DNA of 64,000 nucleotides, from positions 62,001 through 126,000 of the forward strand of contig NZ_JAGFVM010000030.1 of assembly GCF_017599325.1 (NCBI RefSeq), in the 5' to 3' direction. The DNA comes from Marinilactibacillus kalidii (GTDB lineage Bacteria; Bacillota; Bacilli; Lactobacillales; Carnobacteriaceae_A). A program made the translations under genes and the position numbers. The notes under the pieces are model-generated. The model saw only the letters and a program-made list of their open reading frames with translations. It was not told the DNA's origin and searched no databases. Below are positions 22,182-34,750 of the stretch, piece after piece. How positions within the stretch are numbered: the stretch's first letter is position 1; each line of letters begins with the position of its first letter.

Positions 22182-23285
22182 GTGATTCAGCATTCGTCCA
22201 ATCAAAACAATGACAATGCAACAGCCATTATTATTCCCTCTCTAAATCCAGATGAGAAATTAAAAGACCTCGTAAATGCTATTCGAATGGAGATCAGTGA
22301 ATCTATTCCAATTATTTTAGTGGACGATGGAAGTAATCCTGAGAGCAAAGCCATCTTTTCAGCCCTCTCAACGTACTCAAACACCTATCTATTGACCCAT
22401 CACATTAATAAGGGAAAAGGACAAGCATTAAGAACGGCTTTTGACTTCATTTTAAAAAACATGTCAGATTACGTGGGTGTTATCACGGTAGACGGTGATG
22501 GTCAACACTCCACCAGTGACATAAAAAAATGTATGACGGCTTTTAAAACGGATAAGCGCAGTATTGTTCTCGGTAGTAGGCACTTTGATAAAGAAAAGGT
22601 CCCCCTTAGAAGTAGATTTGGTAATATACTCACCCGTAAGATCATCAAAGGAATGAACGGTCTTGACTTAACGGATACACAAACTGGCTTACGTGTTATT
22701 CCAACTTACACCTTAAAAAAGCTTCTAGCTTTACCTGGGGATCGTTATGAATATGAATTGAATATGCTATTATTTTTTAAAGAACAAGAAATACCGATTA
22801 ATGAAGTTCCCATTAAAACCATCTACCTCAACGAAAATGAATCTTCTCATTTTAATCCTTTGATTGATTCAATCAAAATTTATTCCATTTTCTTGAAATA
22901 CAGTTTTTCTTCAGTAATTTCTTTTTTGCTTGATATTTCTTTATTTGCACTATTTGTTTATCTATTGGAGCGTTTGACACCTTTTTACTACATCATTATC
23001 GCTACAGTATGCGCTAGGTTACTCTCTGGTTGCTTTAACTATCTATCAAATAAACATCTTGTATTTAATAGTAAGCATTCTTCTAAGGCTTTTATACGAT
23101 ATGTAACCTTATTTCTAATTCAAATGATTGCTTCAGCATTTTTAGTGGAGTCCATTGTGGATATCTTCTTGTTTGATGCAGAATGGGTAGTGAAAATGCT
23201 AGTTGACCTATTCATTTTTTGTGCTGGTTATTATGTTCAAAAGAATTGGGTTTTTAAAGACAAGCTTCCTAAAGTTGTTAAATGA
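22182..23285 (+). CDS. GT2-GtrA fusion: polyprenyl-phosphate sugar synthase with flippase-like domain (copy 1)
   Basis: This protein of about 367 residues has an N-terminal GT2 glycosyltransferase of the dolichyl/polyprenyl-phosphate type. It has IIIPSLNPD, ILVDDGS, NKGKGQALRTAF and VDGDGQHS, the last binding metal and nucleotide sugar. The C-terminus is a GtrA domain with four membrane segments and the signatures NYLSNKHLVF and YVQKNWVF. Known relatives load a sugar onto undecaprenyl phosphate and GtrA helps flip it outward. GTG at 22182 has AAAAGAGG 7 bp upstream; the ATG at 22164 has no ribosome site. A terminator and a 440-bp gap separate it from its paralogue. The sugar is unknown. Confidence 0.85.
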   Translation: MIQHSSNQNNDNATAIIIPSLNPDEKLKDLVNAIRMEISESIPIILVDDGSNPESKAIFSALSTYSNTYLLTHHINKGKGQALRTAFDFILKNMSDYVGVITVDGDGQHSTSDIKKCMTAFKTDKRSIVLGSRHFDKEKVPLRSRFGNILTRKIIKGMNGLDLTDTQTGLRVIPTYTLKKLLALPGDRYEYELNMLLFFKEQEIPINEVPIKTIYLNENESSHFNPLIDSIKIYSIFLKYSFSSVISFLLDISLFALFVYLLERLTPFYYIIIATVCARLLSGCFNYLSNKHLVFNSKHSSKAFIRYVTLFLIQMIASAFLVESIVDIFLFDAEWVVKMLVDLFIFCAGYYVQKNWVFKDKLPKVVK

Positions 23286-23727
23286 ATCCATAAGGATAAT
23301 CTACAAATTTAAATGATTTTATTTAAAAAAGTTGAAGCTTGTACGACATTAGCTGTACAAACTTCGCTTTTTTTATTTGTTCTTTTACTAAATAGTTGTT
23401 TTATCTCAATCCTTATAAATCTCATTTTATAATTTGTCATATTTATGACATATTCGCAAAATGTTATTTTCGTGTTAATGATTTCATAATATAAAGTGTC
23501 TTATTTGTATTTTCGTTTATTTTCAAGCGGTATATTTGATTTACCAATTATAATACATCCTTCACTAACACTATTTTAAATATAAAAGATGCAAGGAAAT
23601 GAGTAGCACCTTTATTCGAAAGACATTCGGTAGTCAAAAAAGCCAAAAAATTCTATAATGGTTTGAATCAGGAAATTTCGAAACAGTAGTAAACACTACT
23701 CTAAGTCTAGGAGAACAATACATCATT
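23286..23727. other. Gene-free stretch with terminator and leader of the second GT gene
   Basis: A terminator ends copy 1 at about 23376. The following 350 bp is very AT-rich. TAGTCA (23631) and TATAAT (23654-23659) spaced 17 bp apart form a promoter candidate, giving a leader of about 65 bases. The hairpin AGTAGTAAACACTACT (about 23684-23699) lies shortly before the ribosome site. I looked for a c-di-GMP riboswitch because of the PilZ synthase downstream and did not find its conserved core. Confidence 0.5.
23330..23376 (+). terminator. Terminator after GT2-GtrA copy 1
   Basis: GAAGCTTGTAC pairs with GTACAAACTTC around a short loop, followed by GCTTTTTTTATTT. Confidence 0.8.
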
Positions 23728-24840
23728 ATGAAAAATAAATCTAAAGGTAATCAACAAATTTTTAAAGACTTACCCATTGTTATACCTGCTTTAAACCCGG
23801 ATTCGAAATTACTGAATCTAATCTATTCACTGCTAAATGCTCAATCTGAACTTTCAATCATTGTAGTAGATGATGGCAGCAATATAGTAAATGAATTTAT
23901 ATGGGATGAAATTAAATCAATCGATCGTTGTACTTTATTAAGACATTCGACAAATTTAGGAAAAGGTGCAGCACTTAAAACAGGCTTTCAGTATATTCTT
24001 ACTCAACTCAATGAGATTTCAGGTATCGCAACTGTTGATGCCGATGGACAGCATAGCCCTGAAGATATTATCGCATGTATGACTGCCTTTAAAGAAAATC
24101 CTAGTCATATCATCATGGGGTCTCGCTCATTCAAGCAATCGAATATACCCTTAAGAAGTAAATTCGGTAATCAATTAACTTATTTCTTTTTAAAAGCCAT
24201 TCATCATATCCGGCTATCTGATTCTCAAACGGGTCTACGCGTTATCCCATCTTCAGCGATTCCCACTCTTCTTTCATTACCTGGAGATCGTTATGAATAC
24301 GAAATGAATATGCTTCTATCCTTACACAAGCAGCACTATTATTTTAAAGAAGTTAAGATAGAAACGATTTATCTTAATGATAATCAATCTTCTCATTTCA
24401 ATCCCTTGTTAGACTCTATACGAATCTATGCGGTCTTTTTTAAATATGGTTTCTCTTCATTCGTTTCTTTTATTGTCGATATCGTTGTTTTTTATTGTTT
24501 ATTTCATATTCTAAATTCGGGAATGATTCCGTCAGCGATTTTCATAGCAACTGTCGGCGCGAGAATCCTTTCATCACTCACGAACTATTTTACAAACCAA
24601 CTATTGGTCTTTAAATCTGCTTATACACGGTCTACTTTAATAAAATACTTTGCCCTCGTTTTATTACAGATGAGCGCTTCAGGATTGTTAGTTCAGTTGA
24701 TCACTGAGCGATCACCAATAAACTCACCTTTATTCATTAAGCTAATGATCGATTTGACACTATTCATCATTAGTTTCCAAATACAAAAGAACTGGATCTT
24801 TAATCAATCTAACAAAGAAAGGAACTTACATTTTGAGTAA
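23728..24840 (+). CDS. GT2-GtrA fusion: polyprenyl-phosphate sugar synthase with flippase-like domain (copy 2)
   Basis: This 370-residue protein has the same architecture as the preceding fusion gene and is clearly a paralogue. It shows IVIPALNPD, IVVDDGS, NLGKGAALKTGF, VDADGQHSPED and PGDRYEYEMNMLLSL. A four-helix GtrA domain follows, with NYFTNQLLVF and QIQKNWIF. The substitutions relative to copy 1 are spread evenly, so it is an old duplication and may use a different nucleotide sugar. Its end overlaps the BcsA-like synthase start by 8 bp, so they are translated together. It probably supplies lipid-linked sugar at the membrane for a transferase encoded downstream. Confidence 0.85.
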   Translation: MKNKSKGNQQIFKDLPIVIPALNPDSKLLNLIYSLLNAQSELSIIVVDDGSNIVNEFIWDEIKSIDRCTLLRHSTNLGKGAALKTGFQYILTQLNEISGIATVDADGQHSPEDIIACMTAFKENPSHIIMGSRSFKQSNIPLRSKFGNQLTYFFLKAIHHIRLSDSQTGLRVIPSSAIPTLLSLPGDRYEYEMNMLLSLHKQHYYFKEVKIETIYLNDNQSSHFNPLLDSIRIYAVFFKYGFSSFVSFIVDIVVFYCLFHILNSGMIPSAIFIATVGARILSSLTNYFTNQLLVFKSAYTRSTLIKYFALVLLQMSASGLLVQLITERSPINSPLFIKLMIDLTLFIISFQIQKNWIFNQSNKERNLHFE

Positions 24841-27118
24841 TAAGCAAAAGCAAAAAATATTATTTTCTGTAACATTCTTTTTTATGACCCTTTATTTAAT
24901 CTGGAGGCTTTTCTTCACGTTACCTTTCCAAGAAGGTTGGTTTGCCATCGTAATGGGCATTTTGCTTTTGGCCAGTGAAACAGCTGCTACTTTAGGAACC
25001 TTTGAACTGTTTTGGCGAAAAAACAAACAAGAGCTTATAGAAAAACCAATGATTTTAGATGAAGATTATCCAAATATTGATATCTTTATTGCTACACACA
25101 ATGAATCGACCGATTTGCTTTATAACACTGTAAACGCTAGTACGTTCATGAAATATCCAGACCAATCAAAAGTACACATCTATCTATGCGACGACGGAAA
25201 CCGAGAAGAGGTAGCTACTCTTGCTAAAAATTTAGGCGTTCATTATCTTGGCGTTAAAGATAATCAACATGCTAAATCAGGTAATTTTAATTACGCTTTA
25301 TCAATGACTGATTCGCCATTGATCGTCACTTTTGATGCAGATATGATCCCAAGAAACAATTTTTTAATGGAATCTGTTCCGTATTTTTTATTGCCTAAAT
25401 ACAAGAAAGATGAGAATGACAACTGGATCAAGGGTAAAGATGATGCTCATTATTCAGAAGAAATCGGCTTCGTTCAAACGCCTCAGAGTTTTTATAATCC
25501 AGATTTATTTCAATTCAACTTATTTGCCGAAACAACGATTCCCAATGAACAAGATTTTTTTACAAAAGAAATCAATGTCATGAGAAACAGTTCGAATTCA
25601 GCGACTTATACTGGATCAAATACTGTTTTATCTCGAAAAGCACTTGAAGAAATCGGTGGTTTTCCTACAGATACGATCACGGAAGATTTTGAAACAGGTA
25701 TTCTTATTCAAAGTAAAGGCTACCGTACCATAGCAACTACCGAAGTTGTCGCTAACGGTCTGGCACCGACTTCAATCAAAAACCTGATTTCCCAAAGAGT
25801 TCGTTGGGCTAGAGGGGTTATTCAAAGTGTTCGAAATACACGCTTGCCTTTCAATAAAGAATTGACTTTTTCTTCTCGTATGAGTTATATGGTCAGCCAC
25901 TCTTACTGGTGGTCATTTGCTAGACGATTAATTTTTACGATCTCCCCTATTCTATTTGCTTTATTCAATATTCGTATAGCCGTTTGTGGTTTTTGGGATT
26001 TACTCCTTTTTTGGGGTCCAAGCCATTTATTCTATAGTTTGTCTATGCGTAGCTTATCTAGCGCTACACGTAATCAACGTTGGAGCCAGATTATTGACAC
26101 GATTTTAGCACCTTATATGGTCATTCCAGTGATTCTTGAAAGTATCGGTTTAAAACAGATGAAATTTAAGGTAACTGAAAAAGAAATAGAAGGCGACTCT
26201 TTTAAACAACAAGTTCTCTATGCCATTCCACACATGATTTTATTATTTTTATCTATTGCTGCGCTCATACGTTTTACTGTCGGTAAATACGGTAGCGAAT
26301 TATTCTTTGGAAGCATTATATTGTTCTGGCTGGTTTACAATGTGATTAACCTGCTTTACGCTGTATTCTTTTTGTTGGGTAGAAAAATCTATCGCAAATC
26401 AGAGAGAATCTCTGCTTCAGAGACGGTTCAAATCAAATTTGAAGATAGAGCAATCACTGGAAAAACCTTAAATCTATCTGAAGGTGGATTCTTACTCGAA
26501 CTTGACCGAGCTGAATACATTCCTGATGATGAAGAGATTTCTATTATCATTTCAAATGATGAGTACCATGCGGAATTTGAAGGAGAAATTCGATACGTAA
26601 AAGAAAATGAAAATCGTTGGTTATATGGTGTTAAATTAACGACGATTTCAGATGATGATAAACGACAATATACCCAATTGATTTATGATCGTCACCATTC
26701 GCTACCGGTAAAACTGGATGTGTGGATGACAGCAATTGATGATTTGATCAACAACTTATCGCATCGTATAGAAAAACAAAGACCGGATATGAGAACTTTA
26801 GCGAGAATCCCTTTAGATAAACCGATTCAGTTTGATGATGGCACTAAAGGAACCATTAAAGATTTCAATTATAAATACGTGATGCTCTCTAATATGAATG
26901 GATCCATTGATACCAAAATCTATACATTGAATGTTGATAATGCTATCGTTGAAATGATTTTTGAACCCGTTGAAGGTAAATCTTTTTCACAAAAATCTGA
27001 ACACCTTTATGCCATAAAGAATCATGATTATCTCGTTAAAAATCCTGTTTTTATTGCAACTTTAGATGAATGGGTCACCGAGTACAAAACATCTTTGAGC
27101 CCTGAAGGCTTGAGTTAA
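24833..27118 (+). CDS. Cellulose-synthase-like glycosyltransferase with PilZ domain
   Basis: This 761-residue processive GT2 synthase is of BcsA type. After two N-terminal helices, the catalytic domain shows CDDGN (119-123), DAD (168-170), TED (283-285) and QRVRW (321-325). Membrane helices at about 365-400 and 465-515 frame the translocation channel. A PilZ domain follows with RKSER (521-525, RxxxR) and NLSEGG (547-552, NxSxxG), an intact c-di-GMP site. A second, degenerate PilZ-like barrel seems to start at RTLARIPLDK (about 655). It probably makes and exports a beta-linked polysaccharide, activated by c-di-GMP. The start is TTG with AAAGGA upstream. No BcsB/C, glycosidase or cyclase gene is nearby. 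Confidence 0.88.
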   Translation: MSNKQKQKILFSVTFFFMTLYLIWRLFFTLPFQEGWFAIVMGILLLASETAATLGTFELFWRKNKQELIEKPMILDEDYPNIDIFIATHNESTDLLYNTVNASTFMKYPDQSKVHIYLCDDGNREEVATLAKNLGVHYLGVKDNQHAKSGNFNYALSMTDSPLIVTFDADMIPRNNFLMESVPYFLLPKYKKDENDNWIKGKDDAHYSEEIGFVQTPQSFYNPDLFQFNLFAETTIPNEQDFFTKEINVMRNSSNSATYTGSNTVLSRKALEEIGGFPTDTITEDFETGILIQSKGYRTIATTEVVANGLAPTSIKNLISQRVRWARGVIQSVRNTRLPFNKELTFSSRMSYMVSHSYWWSFARRLIFTISPILFALFNIRIAVCGFWDLLLFWGPSHLFYSLSMRSLSSATRNQRWSQIIDTILAPYMVIPVILESIGLKQMKFKVTEKEIEGDSFKQQVLYAIPHMILLFLSIAALIRFTVGKYGSELFFGSIILFWLVYNVINLLYAVFFLLGRKIYRKSERISASETVQIKFEDRAITGKTLNLSEGGFLLELDRAEYIPDDEEISIIISNDEYHAEFEGEIRYVKENENRWLYGVKLTTISDDDKRQYTQLIYDRHHSLPVKLDVWMTAIDDLINNLSHRIEKQRPDMRTLARIPLDKPIQFDDGTKGTIKDFNYKYVMLSNMNGSIDTKIYTLNVDNAIVEMIFEPVEGKSFSQKSEHLYAIKNHDYLVKNPVFIATLDEWVTEYKTSLSPEGLS

Positions 27119-27135
27119 GTTAGGAGATACTACCG

Positions 27136-29016
27136 TTGGATACACTTTTTACACTTTTAAAATTTTTCGCACTGCTCATTTCATTTTTAGGTTATACCCA
27201 ATTAGTTGAGCGAAAAATCCATTCAAAACCTTATTTCTCTTGGATAACTGTTTTTTCTTCAATTAGTTGTGTGGTTTATTTTTCTGGCTTGCTCAATATC
27301 CTATATCCAACTACACTGACTGTTTTTCTGGTTGGACTAGCTCTATTTATTCATCAGCTATTAAGAAACAAACCTACTTTCATAAGTCTTATAAAACATT
27401 TTACGATTATAAATGTTAGTTTTCTATTCGCAGCGATTGTTTTGTTCGGTTCTTTAATCAATACAGAGATGATCCACTATGACAATTTCTCTCATTGGGC
27501 ATTGATCGTTAAATATATGGTGAATTTAGATGCTTTCCCCACTGCTAGTTCAGCCATCATTGATTTTAAAACCTATCCGTTAGGTAGTAGTTCTTTTTTA
27601 TATTATGTGAGTAGAATCGTAGGTTACACTGAAGGAACGGTACTAGTAGCGCAATCCTTTCTAATTCTATCTTGCTTTTATGCCCTATTTGGTGTGATAA
27701 GAGACACTAAACGGTATTTACTCATCAGTGTATTAGGTGTTTCCTTTTCTACGATGACGATATTCAATATCTCTATTAGAATCAACAACTTACTGGTAGA
27801 TTTCATTCTACCCCTACTGACTTTAGCAATTATCGCAATAATCTTTGCCCATAAAGACCACCTCTATCGGTCATTCATTTTAACATTACCAATATTCGGT
27901 TTGCTTAGTATTGTCAAAAACAGCGGCTTATTCTTCTATGCTATAGGTATGATTTATCTAGCCTACTATGTTTATAGATCTGCTAGATTCCAATCCATCA
28001 AAGAAAAAATCAAATTAACGGTTACTTATTTATTGATTGTTGTGTTGTCTATATCACCGTTTCTCTTCTGGAATTATCATACGAAACACGCTTTACAAGG
28101 AACGGTTTCCAAACACACACTATCTGTAGAGAACTTTCAGGAAGTCAGTTCAGAAAAATCTGCTGATACGATTCAATTAATTATTCATCACTTTTTTAAA
28201 GCAATTTTTTCATTAGATAGTTTATCTACCAGAGGATTATTACTCATTAATCTTTTTGGTATCATCAGCTTTTTTATTGCGTTTTTCCTTTTAAAAAAAC
28301 GTTGGAATACGTTAAGAATACTTGCTTTGGTAGACTTGATTGTTGTGCTCTATTATTTAGGAAATCTTGCTATGTTCATTTATACGATGCCAACTGAAGA
28401 AGCCTTGATTTTAGCAGGACTAGAACGTTACCTATCGAGTATTATTTTATTCAGTATTGGGATTCTTTCAATCAATCTTGTTTATAATATTGAAAATAGT
28501 TTTTATATCCAGCAAGGAGATACGAGAGATTATAAAGCCTTTAAAACAATAAAAACTAAACAGATTTATCAAAATAGTGCAATGATATGTACTGCCATAG
28601 CGCTTTCTATATTGTTATCTGAGATTAATGGAATGAATAGTATGAATTCAGCTTACGCAGAAAGTGTACCTGGACAAGTGAAAAAAGTTGTCGGTGATCA
28701 AACGACATTAGATACCAAGAATCGCTATTTCATCTATGCAAATAATACAGATCAGCAAGTTTTGAGCTATGCATTAGAATATGCAGCTAAATACTTTTTA
28801 TTTTCACCAAATGTCGATACGTTTTCAACGTTAACTGAGGAGACATTAGATTCTATTGATTCATATGATTATGTTATTCTGTTAGATGAGAATAGTCAGT
28901 TATCCGAAATGATCAGCGCAGCTGATCCAGAACAACCAGTTAAAGGCGTTTATGAAATAAATCAGCACCAATTAACAAGAGTAACTTCTGCTCTTTCAAA
29001 AGAAAACAATAACTAA
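27136..29016 (+). CDS. Polytopic membrane protein, candidate GT-C glycosyltransferase
   Basis: This 626-residue protein has about eleven or more transmembrane helices and a C-terminal extracytoplasmic tail of about 110 residues. The first large outer loop contains EMIHYDNFSHW, with Glu111 and Asp116. Acidic residues at this place are the catalytic signature of GT-C enzymes, which use polyprenyl-phosphate sugars outside the membrane. I infer that it receives the sugars loaded by the two GT2-GtrA proteins. Family assignment is not certain; an O-antigen ligase or polymerase-like role is the alternative. It starts with TTG, with TAGGAGA upstream, 17 bp after the synthase gene in the same operon. 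Confidence 0.7.
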   Translation: MDTLFTLLKFFALLISFLGYTQLVERKIHSKPYFSWITVFSSISCVVYFSGLLNILYPTTLTVFLVGLALFIHQLLRNKPTFISLIKHFTIINVSFLFAAIVLFGSLINTEMIHYDNFSHWALIVKYMVNLDAFPTASSAIIDFKTYPLGSSSFLYYVSRIVGYTEGTVLVAQSFLILSCFYALFGVIRDTKRYLLISVLGVSFSTMTIFNISIRINNLLVDFILPLLTLAIIAIIFAHKDHLYRSFILTLPIFGLLSIVKNSGLFFYAIGMIYLAYYVYRSARFQSIKEKIKLTVTYLLIVVLSISPFLFWNYHTKHALQGTVSKHTLSVENFQEVSSEKSADTIQLIIHHFFKAIFSLDSLSTRGLLLINLFGIISFFIAFFLLKKRWNTLRILALVDLIVVLYYLGNLAMFIYTMPTEEALILAGLERYLSSIILFSIGILSINLVYNIENSFYIQQGDTRDYKAFKTIKTKQIYQNSAMICTAIALSILLSEINGMNSMNSAYAESVPGQVKKVVGDQTTLDTKNRYFIYANNTDQQVLSYALEYAAKYFLFSPNVDTFSTLTEETLDSIDSYDYVILLDENSQLSEMISAADPEQPVKGVYEINQHQLTRVTSALSKENNN

Positions 29017-29043
29017 AATTAAGAGCCGTTTACTAACGAGTTC

Positions 29044-29100
29044 ATCACAAAAAGCCGTCACATTGAGGGATTTCCCCTTGTAGTGACGGCTTTTTGTGAT
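29044..29100. terminator. Bidirectional terminator after the polysaccharide operon
   Basis: ATCACAAAAAGCCGTCAC pairs perfectly with GTGACGGCTTTTTGTGAT around a GC-poor loop. A and T runs on the two sides let it serve both converging operons. Confidence 0.9.
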
Positions 29101-29111
29101 GATGCTATTGT

Positions 29112-32436
<3,325 letters not shown>

Positions 32437-32664
32437 CTATCCCTCGCTTTAAAATACCTTTTGATTCAGTCTTACCTAAATAAAAAAATACTTATATAAA
32501 ATTAGTGTTATTTTTGATTCAGAACTTAATCATAGTAAACTCTATCAAAAATTTCAATCAGTTTAACGTATGATTATAAAAGTTTTTTCTGGTTAAAACG
32601 ATATAAAGCAAGATGATTCATTTCTCATCTTATTCATGCTAGAAAAGTAAGTTGCTATTATCAT

Positions 32665-32697
32665 CAAAAAAAGCAGTTCCCGAAAACAGGAACTGCC
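32665..32697 (-). terminator. Terminator of the aldo/keto reductase gene
   Basis: On the minus strand GGCAGTTCCTG pairs with CGGGAACTGC around TTTT, ending in seven T residues. Confidence 0.88.
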
Positions 32698-32718
32698 TTA
32701 GTCATCATAGACTATTTT

Positions 32719-33567
32719 TTAACCGAATTCTTCGTATTCATTAGGATGTTGACCTTCTACTCTTCCGGGCTCACCTTTGTCCAATCCATCAATCGTTTCC
32801 AACTCTGCTTGTGTCAATTCAAAATCAAACACATCAAGATTAGCTTTTTGATGTTTATACGAAGAAGCTTTCACGATGGGCATCACACCATTTTGTAAAT
32901 TCCATCTTAAAATCACTTGGGTTGGTGACTTATCATATTTTTTGGCAATTGTAGCGATCGTCTCATGCTCGATGACGTCATTGATCTCTCTACCAAAGGG
33001 ACTCCAAGCTTCTGTTAAAATACCTAAACGTTTATTGGTTTCAACCAGTTCTTTGTTATTGAAGTAAGGATGTCTCTCTATTTGGTTGGTAGCTGGCGTG
33101 ACACCAGTTTTTTCAATAATCGTCTCTAGATGCTCTTCTAAAAAGTTAGATACACCAATCGTTTTGATTAGGCCAAATTTTTGTGCATCTACGAGGGCTT
33201 GCCAAGCCTGATCATATTTTCCTCTTTTGGGAAGTGGCCAGTGAATCAAATACTTATCAAAGTAGTCGATACCTAATCTATAAAGTGATTCTTGAATCAT
33301 CTTGATCGCTTTATCATAATCATGAGCCATTCCAGGAAGTTTAGAACTGATGATCAATTCTTCTCTTGGTACAGAAGATCGCCTGATTGCTTCACCGACC
33401 ATCCCTTCATTCATATAGTTCGTAGATGTATCAATCACACGGTACCCTGCTTCAATAGCCGTTAAAATACTATTGACACCTGTCGCACCTTGAATATTGA
33501 CTGTTCCTAACCCTATCTTTGGCAAACTTGATCCGTCGTTGAGTTCATAGTGTTCAATTAATGTCAT
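32719..33567 (-). CDS. Aldo/keto reductase
   Basis: This protein of about 282 residues is a second aldo/keto reductase of the 2,5-diketogluconate-reductase-like group. The Asp and Tyr are in VIDTSTNYMNE, the Lys in ISSKLPG and the His in YLIHWPLPK. GVSNFLEEHLE and PIVKASSYKHQ belong to the cofactor site. The substrate is unknown; small aldehydes or keto sugars are usual. ATG at 33567 leaves room for GAAAGGATG. The ATG 12 bases earlier lies inside that ribosome site. It is a single gene between two terminators. Confidence 0.9.
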   Translation of the reverse strand: MTLIEHYELNDGSSLPKIGLGTVNIQGATGVNSILTAIEAGYRVIDTSTNYMNEGMVGEAIRRSSVPREELIISSKLPGMAHDYDKAIKMIQESLYRLGIDYFDKYLIHWPLPKRGKYDQAWQALVDAQKFGLIKTIGVSNFLEEHLETIIEKTGVTPATNQIERHPYFNNKELVETNKRLGILTEAWSPFGREINDVIEHETIATIAKKYDKSPTQVILRWNLQNGVMPIVKASSYKHQKANLDVFDFELTQAELETIDGLDKGEPGRVEGQHPNEYEEFG

Positions 33568-33701
33568 TTTTACGTACATCCTTTCTTATTTTTCTCTTTA
33601 CCTAGTATATCGAAAACGATCCAAAATCACAGGAATGATGTCTATCACGTTAATGAGATATCTGTATCTAGTATGCTATACCTACTTATCATTAATCAAA
33701 T

Positions 33702-33735
33702 AAAAACCTTGTCCTCCGTTTACTGAGAACAAGGT
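33702..33735 (-). terminator. Terminator of the glucose-1-dehydrogenase-like gene
   Basis: On the minus strand CCTTGTTCTC pairs with GAGGACAAGG around a seven-base loop, followed by TTTTTATT. Confidence 0.85.
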
Positions 33736-33745
33736 AAAGTAACGT

Positions 33746-34573
<828 letters not shown>

Positions 34574-34702
34574 TTAACCTTACCTTAGTCTAGAAGAAAC
34601 CTCAAAAATGACGCTCAAATAGGTTTATTGCCTTCAGTTTTCCTTTTATTACTTCTTTGATACGAAAATCATAAAGCGATTCTCTTAGTTTTTCCTGACA
34701 CG

Positions 34703-34737
34703 AAAAAAAACTAACTTTAATTAAGTCAGCTTTTTTT
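34703..34737 (-). terminator. Terminator of the GH88 operon
   Basis: On the minus strand CTGACTT pairs with AAGTTAG around AATTA, followed by eight T residues. Confidence 0.8.
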
Positions 34738-34750
34738 CTATATTACTTAC

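Noticed and set aside
23400-23720. c-di-GMP riboswitch upstream of the PilZ synthase operon
   Set aside because: The conserved GEMM core and tetraloop-receptor pattern could not be found; only scattered short similarities are present.
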